This document shows positions 32,327 through 40,947 of a DNA stretch of 64,000 bases, piece after piece. The notes below the pieces were generated by a model that worked only from the letters and a program-made list of their open reading frames with translations, did no database searches and was not told where the DNA came from. The stretch is from JAGMES01 sp023128035 (GTDB lineage: Bacteria > Bacillota > Halanaerobiia > DY22613): contig DAOVRZ010000010.1 of NCBI GenBank assembly GCA_030627905.1, positions 14,879-78,878 on the forward strand. Reading direction: 5' to 3'. The first letter of the stretch is position 1. Each line of letters starts with the position of its first letter. Made by a program: the position numbers and the translations under genes.

Positions 32327-34186
32327 CTACCTTTTCAGGTTAACTAAATCTTGAAGAATCTGATCAGCAGTTGCGATTATCTTTGAACTGGCCTGAAATC
32401 CTCTCTGAGTAGTAATCATCTCCGTAAACTGCTCAGCCAAGTCTACATTGGACATTTCAAGAGTACCTGGTGAAATAAGGCCTTTTCCTCCAATGCCAGC
32501 AAGCCCAATATTTGGCACCCCAGAGTTGTTAGATTCTGCATAAATTGTTTCACCATCTCGCATTAAACCTGCATTATTACTAAAAGAAGCCATAGCAAGT
32601 TTTGCAATTCCCTGAGTCATACCATTAGAATAATAACCTATGATAGTACCAGAAGCATCAATTGAAAATGACTCTAAACTTCCAGCTTGAAAACCATCCA
32701 TTTCAGTAGGATCGATAGAATCATCTGCAGCAAACTGAGTTACTGCGAGAAAATCTGGTGTGACAACCACTTTTTCTGCACCAGATGGTTGGAATATAAT
32801 CGGTCCACCCGTAGGAGAACCCTTTACCTTACCTTGAGCATCAAACTCAATAGTCCCAGAATTACCAACCAATGTTAGAGGATCACCATTTTCATCAACT
32901 GGACCATTAGCAAACCAATCCCAACGATTTTCGGCTGTTTTTACATAATTAATATTTAAAGTATGTTCATTTCCTTTTGAATCAAATACTGTAATAGCTG
33001 TACTTTTTTGAGGAAAATATGAACCTGAAATCGTTGAAGCATTTGCTCCTGTAATTGTAAAATATCCACCATCTTCTTGTCCAACAATTGGTTCGTTTAC
33101 TGTTGCCGTTGCAACACTAGCCCCAGTTGCATCATACAATTCTATTGAAAATGTATTACCAGCACCCGGAACTATTTGTTTCACAGTACCGGTCAATTCC
33201 AAACTAACTTCTTTACTCGCCAACCTTTGACGAGAAGAAAAGTCAAGGGTTATATCTACTACCGCCGGAACGGCTGGGCCAATCCAATCCAATATTCCTG
33301 TGGAGTAATCAATAGTATAATCGACATCTTTTATATAAGTTTTCCCTGTACTATCAGAAACAGTTAGAGAATTTTCGTTAAGTGTACTCCCTCCAGGAAT
33401 AGGAAGACTCGGAGGAAGAGCGACTGCAAAAAAATCATATGAGTTCCCAGTAGTTATACCTCCTACTATATCTGAACTACCTGGTACATCTGTAGTAGCT
33501 ACCCATTCCCAAATATCATCTAAGCGATCTGGAGTCCCAGCACCTGTTGTTTTTTTTACTTCTACATACAGTGAAGCAGAGTTCCCTAAATCATCTGTAA
33601 TATAGATCATCTCAGGAGAGTAAGATAAGTCTACTACTTCTTTATTAGAATTAAGATTACCTTTATAGTTTACATATGATGTAGCCTTTGGAGTCATATC
33701 TAAATTACCTAACGATAGAGCACTCATAGTTGAAGAGTTAGTTTGTGGTAATTCACCCTTATCATCTACCATCCATCCCTGAATCTTATAACCGGTGGCA
33801 GAGTGAAGTAAATTTCCTGCCTGGTCAAAGGTAAAAGCTCCTGCTCTTGTGAAAAAATTCTTAGAACCATTATTCAAGACAAAAAATCCATTACCTTGAA
33901 TTGCTATATCTGTCATAAAGCCAGTAGTTTGCAAATTCCCCTGACTAAAATCACTATCTATACTACCTATGCCTACACCTAATCCAACCTGCATCGGGTT
34001 AATACCGCCTCGAGTCGCTGTAGGTGCTTCAGCACCACGCATAGTTTGATTCAGCATCTCTTTAAAGTTAACCCGACTCCCCTTAAAACCGACTGTATTT
34101 ACATTGGCAATATTGTTACCTATAACATCCATTTTAACCTGATGTGCTTTTAATCCAGAAACTCCTGCATACATGGAGCGTAACAT
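32327..34186 (-). CDS. flgE: Flagellar hook protein FlgE
   Basis: FlgE builds the hook. At 619 residues it is longer than the roughly 400-residue enteric type. N-terminal signature: MLRSMYAGVSGLKAHQVKMD with VIGNNIANVNTVGFKGSRVN. C-terminal: SNVDLAEQFTEMITTQRGFQ and IIATADQILQDLVNLKR. The central part (residues about 160-450) holds large beta-rich exposed domains. The gene is preceded by a structured leader (34234-34305) and followed by a hairpin (32280-32312). Confidence 0.95.
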   Translation of the reverse strand: MLRSMYAGVSGLKAHQVKMDVIGNNIANVNTVGFKGSRVNFKEMLNQTMRGAEAPTATRGGINPMQVGLGVGIGSIDSDFSQGNLQTTGFMTDIAIQGNGFFVLNNGSKNFFTRAGAFTFDQAGNLLHSATGYKIQGWMVDDKGELPQTNSSTMSALSLGNLDMTPKATSYVNYKGNLNSNKEVVDLSYSPEMIYITDDLGNSASLYVEVKKTTGAGTPDRLDDIWEWVATTDVPGSSDIVGGITTGNSYDFFAVALPPSLPIPGGSTLNENSLTVSDSTGKTYIKDVDYTIDYSTGILDWIGPAVPAVVDITLDFSSRQRLASKEVSLELTGTVKQIVPGAGNTFSIELYDATGASVATATVNEPIVGQEDGGYFTITGANASTISGSYFPQKSTAITVFDSKGNEHTLNINYVKTAENRWDWFANGPVDENGDPLTLVGNSGTIEFDAQGKVKGSPTGGPIIFQPSGAEKVVVTPDFLAVTQFAADDSIDPTEMDGFQAGSLESFSIDASGTIIGYYSNGMTQGIAKLAMASFSNNAGLMRDGETIYAESNNSGVPNIGLAGIGGKGLISPGTLEMSNVDLAEQFTEMITTQRGFQASSKIIATADQILQDLVNLKR

Positions 34187-34233
34187 TTATCAATCGACCT
34201 CCATTCTTTTATTAAGTTTTTAGAAGCGCACGC

Positions 34234-34305
34234 TTTAAGCCCACACTGCTTCCATCAAATCCACAGTGTCATGCCTCCTTATGTAAGGTCCAGCAAGAGC
34301 TTAAA
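34234..34305 (-). promoter_or_regulatory. Structured leader upstream of flgE
   Basis: On the minus strand TTTAAGC (34305-34299) pairs with GCTTAAA (34240-34234) and encloses two hairpins: CCTTA/TAAGG (34288-34277) and ACACTG/CAGTGT (34269-34243) with the loop TGGATTTGATGGAAG. The core GCTGGACCTTA is identical to that in the flgG leader, and the second loop of both has TG-GAT/AAT and A(T/C)GGA. Four GGA triplets lie in the element. It matches no riboswitch class that I know. Confidence 0.55.
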
Positions 34306-34312
34306 TTTGTTA

Positions 34313-34693
34313 TCATACAACAACCGCGCTATCAATATTTGTAAAAACATTATCTTTTAAATTCTCATCATTCACTGCAGTGATCACTAAACGATTTTTA
34401 ACACTAACTACATAAGCCACATTATCCATTAATACTAATGATTCCCTAGATCCTTTTTCTTCAGCTTGGTCAATCGCTTTGGATAATTTATCAATCTTTC
34501 CCTGATCCAACTGTATTTTTCGAGTTTTTAACCTCTGTTCTGCATGTTTAGAAAATCTGATTGAATGGGATTGAACCTGCTCTTTAAGAATTTCTGAAAA
34601 AGGTACTCTAGATTGACCTGAAGTGTTTTTAGTTTGTATTTTAGTCGATCTGTGCAGTGGTTGTACAGAATTTATATAAATACGTTGATCCAT
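34313..34693 (-). CDS. TIGR02530-type flagellar operon protein
   Basis: This 126-residue protein fits the flagellar-operon family I know as TIGR02530: a short disordered N-terminus, FSKHAEQRLKTRKIQLDQGK and a C-terminal alpha/beta part (LVLMDNVAYVVSVKNRLVIT). It usually lies between flgD and flgE, exactly as here. Function is unknown to me; a role in hook assembly is suggested by position. Confidence 0.85.
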   Translation of the reverse strand: MDQRIYINSVQPLHRSTKIQTKNTSGQSRVPFSEILKEQVQSHSIRFSKHAEQRLKTRKIQLDQGKIDKLSKAIDQAEEKGSRESLVLMDNVAYVVSVKNRLVITAVNDENLKDNVFTNIDSAVVV

Positions 34694-34720
34694 CTTGTCA
34701 CCACCTCAAAATCAAAAATC

Positions 34721-35197
34721 TTAATCTTCGTTTCCTTCCTCATTCGTTTCCTGACTTTCACTACCAGGTTCTTTAATTGATAACATAAAATCTAGTGGAA
34801 TATCTTCACCATCTATCACCATTAAGGCTATTCCATCTTCATACTTAACCTCAGAAACAGTACCAGTTAAAACTTCAGCCTCTTCTGTTTCACCAGCAGG
34901 TTTAAAGTACGATACATCTTTACCCAAAAGTGAGGCCATCTGTGAAATGGATTGCATTCTCATCAAATTAGAAAAATTTTGATTCATATTCTGCATCTGC
35001 TCCAAAGAACTAAATTGTGCAGTTTGCGCGATAAAATCACGATCCTCCATCGGATTTAATGGATCTTGATATTGAAGTTGAGTAACTAACAATTTGAGAA
35101 AATCATCCTTTCCAAGAACATTCTCCTCTGTACTATTGTTAGTCATTTGAGTACTATTATTAGTTGCGCCAACATTTTGGACAGTCACATCCTTCAC
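34721..35197 (-). CDS. flgD: Hook assembly scaffold FlgD
   Basis: FlgD caps the growing hook. The 158 residues contain the conserved N-terminal region VLGKDDFLKLLVTQLQYQDP, then PLNPMEDRDFIAQTAQFSSL and EQMQNMNQNFSNLMRMQ. The C-terminus is short and acidic and lacks the FlgD Ig/Tudor domains of the longer enteric proteins, as in B. subtilis. It lies between fliK and the TIGR02530 gene. Confidence 0.93.
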   Translation of the reverse strand: MKDVTVQNVGATNNSTQMTNNSTEENVLGKDDFLKLLVTQLQYQDPLNPMEDRDFIAQTAQFSSLEQMQNMNQNFSNLMRMQSISQMASLLGKDVSYFKPAGETEEAEVLTGTVSEVKYEDGIALMVIDGEDIPLDFMLSIKEPGSESQETNEEGNED

Positions 35198-35200
35198 CTC

Positions 35201-36778
35201 CTATGCTAGATAATCAACAAGCCTATTAGGATCTTTTGAAGTAGAAGTTTCAGATTCAATCTCTTCAACAGCTAACAGACCTTCATCATCCAAACCCTCT
35301 TCAGTAAAACCCTTTTTAGAGTTTGAACTCCTACGTTGTTGATCTCTGCCATCCTCCTGACCTTGATAACCAAAAGGATTTTCGCCTAACTGTTCACTAC
35401 CTACATCAACGGTAATCTTCTCCCATTGTAATTCATTATCACGCCCAAAAGTATTCCTTAATTGGGAAAGATTTTGTTCGATAATCTCTTTAACCTGCAT
35501 ACTCTCAACGATAAAATGTGCTGTTAAAATACCATCTTCCTGAATAAGTTTAAGCTGAACTCTACCCAACTCTTCAGGATAAAGCAACATTTCCATCTCA
35601 GAAGATCCATTTCTAAGGTGAACAGTAAACTGATCAACAATTTGTTCGAAAATCTGGTCAGGTTGCAAAAATAATTGCTGTCGAACATTAGGCGGTGCAT
35701 TCAAACTATTAGTTTCTCTATTTGTCATGTTCGGTGTGAAATAAAAATCAGTATTTGCACCAGAGTGTTTATTATCTTTACTTTCCACTTTATTCATATC
35801 AGTTCCTGAAATGAATTTTTCCTCTTTAGCTCCCAAACCTTCCTTGATAAGTTTTTTAGTCATTTGATCTGTTAAATTCTTATCAACAGTTTTCTGAAGA
35901 GGATGCATCTCCATGTCTTCGACGTGTAATTTATTAATAGCCATTTCTTGAGTCTTTTGAACCAAATTTCTTTTACTTAAATCAACAGGAAGTGTATCTT
36001 TCGTCAAATACTTTTTCAAACTCTCTCGCAAATCAAAAGTTTCTTCCTTGAGTGCAATTTTTTCCAAAGAATCATCTGTCTTATTGAAAAACTTAGAAAC
36101 TTTACTCAAAATATTTTTCGCCATCAAACCTGATACACCTTTTTGATTCTTTTTCATATCGGTAACAAAGTCTGATAACAATATCTTATCATAGATTCCA
36201 AGACTGACTTTTTCTGGCTCATTTCCTTTAACTTCAGCCACACCAGCACGACACAAAATACTCTCAATAGCTGAGATCAAATCCTCAACTTCCTTTAAAA
36301 TTTTTGAGTCCTTTTTAGCCTGCTCTTCTTCCCAGGATACTAGCAGATTCTTAATTTTTTTTGCATCTTCAAGATTTGAAGTTTGAAGATCAGAAAGAGT
36401 CATAAATGATCTAAAATATTTATTTAAAATATCTTTAAGATCATCAGGTAGATTTTCTAGAAAATTTTTATCCTGTGAGATCTTCTCCATCAATTGAGAT
36501 AACTTTGAATGTATAGAAGCATTACCTTCCTTAAGATTCTCAGCCAATTTCTCCTTACATGCTCCTAAGTAGCCTAAACTTTGAAAAAGTAATTCTTCTT
36601 CCTCGTTAGAAAGTTTTCTTGTTTCTTCAGGAGAATTCTGTTTTTGATAACCTTGCTGAAGAATTTGACCAAAAGAGATACCACTTGAGTTACCAGTTTT
36701 AGTTTCAGGTGTATTATTCTTCTGACTCACCTGAGATGCTTGCATCGTAAAATTTGCCACACTTTCAATACCATTCAA
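35201..36778 (-). CDS. fliK: Hook-length control protein FliK
   Basis: FliK measures hook length and triggers the FlhB switch. The 525-residue protein has a low-complexity, Lys/Glu/Gln-rich N-terminal ruler region and a C-terminal Flg_hook domain with SSEMEMLLYPEELGRVQLKL and AHFIVESMQVKEIIEQNL. The start is TTG with GGAGG nine bases upstream. It lies between motE and flgD, the usual place. Confidence 0.9.
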   Translation of the reverse strand: MNGIESVANFTMQASQVSQKNNTPETKTGNSSGISFGQILQQGYQKQNSPEETRKLSNEEEELLFQSLGYLGACKEKLAENLKEGNASIHSKLSQLMEKISQDKNFLENLPDDLKDILNKYFRSFMTLSDLQTSNLEDAKKIKNLLVSWEEEQAKKDSKILKEVEDLISAIESILCRAGVAEVKGNEPEKVSLGIYDKILLSDFVTDMKKNQKGVSGLMAKNILSKVSKFFNKTDDSLEKIALKEETFDLRESLKKYLTKDTLPVDLSKRNLVQKTQEMAINKLHVEDMEMHPLQKTVDKNLTDQMTKKLIKEGLGAKEEKFISGTDMNKVESKDNKHSGANTDFYFTPNMTNRETNSLNAPPNVRQQLFLQPDQIFEQIVDQFTVHLRNGSSEMEMLLYPEELGRVQLKLIQEDGILTAHFIVESMQVKEIIEQNLSQLRNTFGRDNELQWEKITVDVGSEQLGENPFGYQGQEDGRDQQRRSSNSKKGFTEEGLDDEGLLAVEEIESETSTSKDPNRLVDYLA

Positions 36779-36864
36779 TCCCTTTCACCTCCTTAAATTT
36801 GATGAAAAAACTATGCTATTTCATCTTAATGAAATAACTACCCTTTTCATCTTAAGTTATTAAG

Positions 36865-37419
36865 TTAATTCTTCTCCCACTCTGTGTACTCCTTAGCAAT
36901 CAAAGCCGCACGATCTGGCGAGAAGAAAGATAAAATCTCTGCTACAACATCTTTTTTCTGAACAGCAATAATTTGAACAATCAGTTCATTTTCCATTCCC
37001 TGTAAAATTTCAGCAGCTTTATTCGGTTCCATTTCACCGTAAATATCAGACATCTCCTTAATTTTTAATAGATGCTGATTATAAAGATCAATCTCATTTT
37101 CTTTTTCTTGTATTACACCATTTAAGGACTCAACCTTTTGGTCACATTTTTCCACTTCTTTGCGCAATTTTTCGATCTCTAAAAGTAACTTCTGGGTATC
37201 TTGATCTTTATTTTTAATTACAGTATCTAGATTGTCAATTTGGGTCGATAAAGCAACAACTTCTTCATGGGTTTTAAACCATTCTACAGTTTTTGGATTT
37301 TCTTTAAGTTTTTCAAGAACAAAATCCTTAATTATAAAAATTCTCGTAACATGAAGAATTGTGAATGTTAGTGCAGTAATTATGATTAGAATAAGCAATA
37401 GACTTATAAAATTTTTCAT
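36865..37419 (-). CDS. MotE/YlxF-like protein
   Basis: About 184 residues: an N-terminal membrane helix (FISLLLILIIITALTFTILH), a long coiled coil (VVALSTQIDNLDTVIKNKDQ to IQEKENEIDLYNQHLLKIKE) and a C-terminal MgtE-N-like domain (YGEMEPNKAAEILQGMENEL). This is the plan of MotE (YlxF), a chaperone-like partner of MotC or part of the fliJ-fliK block in Firmicutes. The ATG at 37419 follows GGGGG and overlaps the fliJ stop codon. It lies between fliJ and fliK. Confidence 0.82.
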   Translation of the reverse strand: MKNFISLLLILIIITALTFTILHVTRIFIIKDFVLEKLKENPKTVEWFKTHEEVVALSTQIDNLDTVIKNKDQDTQKLLLEIEKLRKEVEKCDQKVESLNGVIQEKENEIDLYNQHLLKIKEMSDIYGEMEPNKAAEILQGMENELIVQIIAVQKKDVVAEILSFFSPDRAALIAKEYTEWEKN

Positions 37420-37886
37420 CAATCTGCCCCCATATGTTTACTTTTTTGATGAATAAAACGCCCCTGTGCCAGATCATCCAACTCATTTTGCATAGCTTTT
37501 AATCTTTCATTATAAAAATGAATTTCCTGCTTCTCTTTCAACTTATCGAAAATCTTTCGCTCTTTGGTCTTTTCTACTAAATGTAGTAAGCCTTTATCCA
37601 TATCCTTTTTAGATCGTTCCTCTTCTTCAGTTGTTATCGCAATCTCTTGATGCAAATGAGCTATATAATTACGATATAATATAGCCTGATTAATATCCAA
37701 ATTTCCCTCAGATTCAGCTGATTGAATTTTATTAATCTGTTCTTCCTTTGTTACAACCAATTGATTCAAACTTTCCACTACTTCTTGATGGGCTTGCTGC
37801 AATATTACATATTCTTCCTGAGAACGCGTTTCTTCCTGTTCTTTTATATTTAAAATGGGTTGAAACTTGAACCGAAATCCTTTCAC
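37419..37886 (-). CDS. fliJ: FliJ, export ATPase stalk
   Basis: FliJ is the coiled-coil stalk inside the FliI ring. The 155 residues are almost entirely helical, beginning KGFRFKFQPILNIKEQEETR and including EEYVILQQAHQEVVESLNQL. The start is GTG after GGAG. It lies directly downstream of fliI, which supports the call since FliJ sequences are weakly conserved. Confidence 0.9.
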   Translation of the reverse strand: MKGFRFKFQPILNIKEQEETRSQEEYVILQQAHQEVVESLNQLVVTKEEQINKIQSAESEGNLDINQAILYRNYIAHLHQEIAITTEEEERSKKDMDKGLLHLVEKTKERKIFDKLKEKQEIHFYNERLKAMQNELDDLAQGRFIHQKSKHMGAD

Positions 37887-37900
37887 CCTAATTCATCTCC

Positions 37901-39211
37901 TTAACCAAAAACCAGATCCATCAATTTTGATTTGGTTTCATCAAAAGTCGATTGCTCTGTTAACCCTTGAGTTAAAAATTGATTGATACGCTCCATCTTT
38001 CGAATCGCTTCATCAATCTCTGAATTTGATCCTTCTTGATAAGCACCAATTTTAATCAAATCCTCTGCATCATGATAAACTGCAAGGAGTTTTTTTAACC
38101 TACCTGCAAAATTAAGATGATCTTGATCAACTAATTCAGGCATAACCCGACTTACACTCCCCAATACATCAATCGCAGGATAATGATGACGTGCAGCCAA
38201 ATCACGTGATAGAAGAATATGACCATCTAAAATACCTCGAACAGTATCTGTTACAGGCTCATTAAAATCATCACCTTCTACTAATACGGTATATAATGCT
38301 GTACATGTCCCTTTATCATTATTTCCTGTCCTTTCCAACAGTTTAGGTAAAGCTGCGAAGACTGAGGGTGTATAACCTCTAGTTGCTGGTGGTTCTCCAA
38401 CAGCTAATCCTACTTCCCTCAAAGCAGTAGCAATACGTGTCACTGAATCCATCATCAAAAGTACATTTTTTCCCTGATCACGAAAGTACTCTGCAATTGC
38501 AGTAGTGACAAGGGCTCCTTTTATCCTAATTAAAGCTGGTTGATCTGATGTTGCGACTACTACTACTGAACGAGCTAAACCCTGGGGACCTAAATCCCTT
38601 TCTAAAAACTCTCGAACTTCACGACCCCTCTCGCCAATTAACCCAATTACATTTACATCTGCATTAGTGTTCCTGGCTATCATCCCTAGAAGGGTACTCT
38701 TACCTACACCACTTCCAGAGAAAATACCGATTCGCTGTCCTTTACCACATGTTAAAAGACCATCAATTGTACGGATTCCTAAAGTCAGCGGTTCTTCGAT
38801 CCTTTTCCGAATTAAAGGATTAGGTGGTGGACTCTGAACTGGATAATCAATATTTAAATCCAAATAACCGCCTAAAATAGGCTCTCCCAAACCATCCAAA
38901 ACCTGTCCTAATAGCTCTGGCCCAACCTTAACCTGAAAGCTCTTACCTGTTGGAATAACCCTACAAGATGGATGAATTCCCGTCATTTCACCAAAGGGCA
39001 TTAACAAAACGCGATTTTCTTTAAATCCTACAACTTCTGCCTGAGTCAAAGTATGACCCTCTTTACTCTGGATATAGCAGATCTCCCCAAGACTCACATC
39101 AGGACCCTCTGACTCAATCACCAGACCAATCACCTGAGTGATCCTACCAAACCGTAACACAGGATTGGATCTGGTTAATTTACTCTCAAGACGTTCAAAA
39201 TCAAGAATCAT
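37901..39211 (-). CDS. fliI: FliI, flagellar export ATPase
   Basis: This is the F1-beta-like ATPase of the flagellar type III system. About 436 residues: Walker A IGIFSGSGVGKSTLLGMIA, catalytic GLIGERGREVREFLERDLG, Walker B NVLLMMDSVTRIATALREVG, and TRGYTPSVFAALPKLLERTG. The ATG at 39211 lies inside the end of fliH; a TTG at 39220 in the same frame is an alternative. Confidence 0.96.
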   Translation of the reverse strand: MILDFERLESKLTRSNPVLRFGRITQVIGLVIESEGPDVSLGEICYIQSKEGHTLTQAEVVGFKENRVLLMPFGEMTGIHPSCRVIPTGKSFQVKVGPELLGQVLDGLGEPILGGYLDLNIDYPVQSPPPNPLIRKRIEEPLTLGIRTIDGLLTCGKGQRIGIFSGSGVGKSTLLGMIARNTNADVNVIGLIGERGREVREFLERDLGPQGLARSVVVVATSDQPALIRIKGALVTTAIAEYFRDQGKNVLLMMDSVTRIATALREVGLAVGEPPATRGYTPSVFAALPKLLERTGNNDKGTCTALYTVLVEGDDFNEPVTDTVRGILDGHILLSRDLAARHHYPAIDVLGSVSRVMPELVDQDHLNFAGRLKKLLAVYHDAEDLIKIGAYQEGSNSEIDEAIRKMERINQFLTQGLTEQSTFDETKSKLMDLVFG

Positions 39212-39932
39212 CTTTAACAACTCGATTCTCTTCTAAGAGAGATGCTAAGATTATTTCCAACTGAGTATCTATGGTCGCATCAACGCCACCAGAATCTGTC
39301 TCAATAATACAATCACTTGGCTCTAGAGAATGGTCAACCACAAAGTCAATTCCCTCGATTCCCTGAGTCAATGAAAGAAACCTTTCTTCAAATCCTCGAA
39401 CGATCTCAAGTTGAGAAGGATTCACACGAATCGCTAGGGTTTTCACTCGACTGATATCACTTAAAATATTTTCAATCTGATTTATAATCAACTCAGGCTT
39501 TAATTCAACCTGGTGTCCAATAATCCTTTTAGCAATCTGGACACTCAAGCGAATCAAACGTGCACTAATACCTTCAATTTGGCTACTTAAAACCATCTGA
39601 GTACGTGCTGTCTCACTCTCTAGATTTTTAATAAATTCTTCTGTATGATTGATAAATTCTTCAAATCCAGTCTGTAGTCCTTTTTGGACTCCTTCATTAT
39701 AGCCTTCTTGATAACCTGCCTCTTTAGCGGCAAGTATTTCTTGTTCTGCTTGTGCATATAGCGTTTCTACCTCAAACTTGGCCTCATCAATAAGATTCTG
39801 AGTATCTGTAGATTGATCTACCTCTCTGTCTAAGACTTCTTTTACTAAATCATGATCTGCACTTTTTTCAGCGAAAAGCTTACGTAACTTCTCTTCTTGT
39901 CTATACTGTGAAGCCTTGATAATCTTAGACAA
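39201..39932 (-). CDS. fliH: FliH, export ATPase regulator
   Basis: FliH links FliI to the C-ring and inhibits it. The 243 residues carry a long helical N-terminal half with GYQEGYNEGVQKGLQTGFEE (the GxxxG-type repeat of FliH) and a C-terminal domain ending SLEPSDCIIETDSGGVDATI. It begins with TTG in overlap with the fliG stop, ten bases after GGGGAG. Confidence 0.92.
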   Translation of the reverse strand: MSKIIKASQYRQEEKLRKLFAEKSADHDLVKEVLDREVDQSTDTQNLIDEAKFEVETLYAQAEQEILAAKEAGYQEGYNEGVQKGLQTGFEEFINHTEEFIKNLESETARTQMVLSSQIEGISARLIRLSVQIAKRIIGHQVELKPELIINQIENILSDISRVKTLAIRVNPSQLEIVRGFEERFLSLTQGIEGIDFVVDHSLEPSDCIIETDSGGVDATIDTQLEIILASLLEENRVVKDDS

Positions 39933-40938
39933 TTACATCACTCTCCCCGCCACGCGCGATCACAATCTCTCCTGTCTCTTCTAGACGTCGAATCTCATTA
40001 ACTATACGTTGTTGTGCTTCTTCAACCTCACGAAGGCGTACAGGCCCCATATATTCGATATCTTCCTTTAACATCTCAGCTTGACGTTTTGAAACGTTGG
40101 AATAGATGACATTTGAAACTTGTTCACTAGAAGTTTTTAATGCGAGAGCTACATCTTTCATATCGACAATACGCATAACCTGTTGAATTGATCTGGAATC
40201 CAAAAGGGCCATATCTTCAAAGATAAACATCCGTTTTCTAATATCATCCGCCAATTCTGGATCCGTTTCATCTAATTCATCTAAAATCATTTTTTCCGTT
40301 CCTCTATCTACCATATTTAACATATTTACAACAGATTGAACACCACCTGCACTGGCATACTCATTAATTATAATAGAAGACATTTTCTGTTCTAATATCC
40401 GCTCTACATCTTTAATTACTTCTGGTGAAGTTCGATCCATCAATGCTACTCTTTTTGCCACATCAGCCTGCAATTCAGGCTTCAAGCCTGAAAGAACAGC
40501 AGCAGCCTGGCTAGAATGAAGATAGGCTATAATTAACGCAATAGTTTGAGGATGTTCTCCCTGTATAAAATTTAAAAGTTGTGCTGCATCCATTTTACGA
40601 ATCGCATCAAATGGTCGAACTTGTAATGAAGCTGTCAGCCGATTAATAATCGATGCAGCCTTTTGACTTCCTAAAGCCTTCTCTAAAATCTCCCGGGCAT
40701 AACTAATTCCACCGTGACTTATATAATCATTAGCTACAGCCAAATGATGAAACTCAAACAAAACTTTATCTTTTGTTTCAGGGGAAACTTTATTCATATT
40801 GGCAATTTCAAGGGTCAATTGTTCTATATCTTCATCAGAAAGATGCTTAAAAATATTTGCCGCCACCTCTGGCCCTAAAGACATTATAAGAATTGCAGCC
40901 TTCTTTTTTCCATTCAAATTTTCACGATTGTGCATCAT
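39925..40938 (-). CDS. fliG: FliG, rotor/switch protein
   Basis: FliG transmits torque from the stator. About 337 residues have three domains: KKAAILIMSLGPEVAANIFK (N), ASIINRLTASLQVRPFDAIR with FIQGEHPQTIALIIAYL (EHPQ motif, middle), and ILDELDETDPELADDIRKRM with IFEDMALLDSRSIQQVMRIV (charged torque helix, C). Tandem ATG codons at 40938 and 40935 follow AAGGGG; either may be used. Confidence 0.96.
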   Translation of the reverse strand: MMHNRENLNGKKKAAILIMSLGPEVAANIFKHLSDEDIEQLTLEIANMNKVSPETKDKVLFEFHHLAVANDYISHGGISYAREILEKALGSQKAASIINRLTASLQVRPFDAIRKMDAAQLLNFIQGEHPQTIALIIAYLHSSQAAAVLSGLKPELQADVAKRVALMDRTSPEVIKDVERILEQKMSSIIINEYASAGGVQSVVNMLNMVDRGTEKMILDELDETDPELADDIRKRMFIFEDMALLDSRSIQQVMRIVDMKDVALALKTSSEQVSNVIYSNVSKRQAEMLKEDIEYMGPVRLREVEEAQQRIVNEIRRLEETGEIVIARGGESDVIV

Positions 40939-40947
40939 TTCCACCCC

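Noticed and set aside
34234..34305. Cyclic-di-GMP-I (GEMM) riboswitch
   Set aside because: The context and three-way layout are suggestive, but the conserved GEMM core sequences and tetraloop/receptor are absent.
36779..36864. Regulatory element between motE and fliK
   Set aside because: A 7-bp ATTTCAT/ATGAAAT hairpin and a repeated TTTCATCTTAA are present, but the AT-rich gap makes chance likely.
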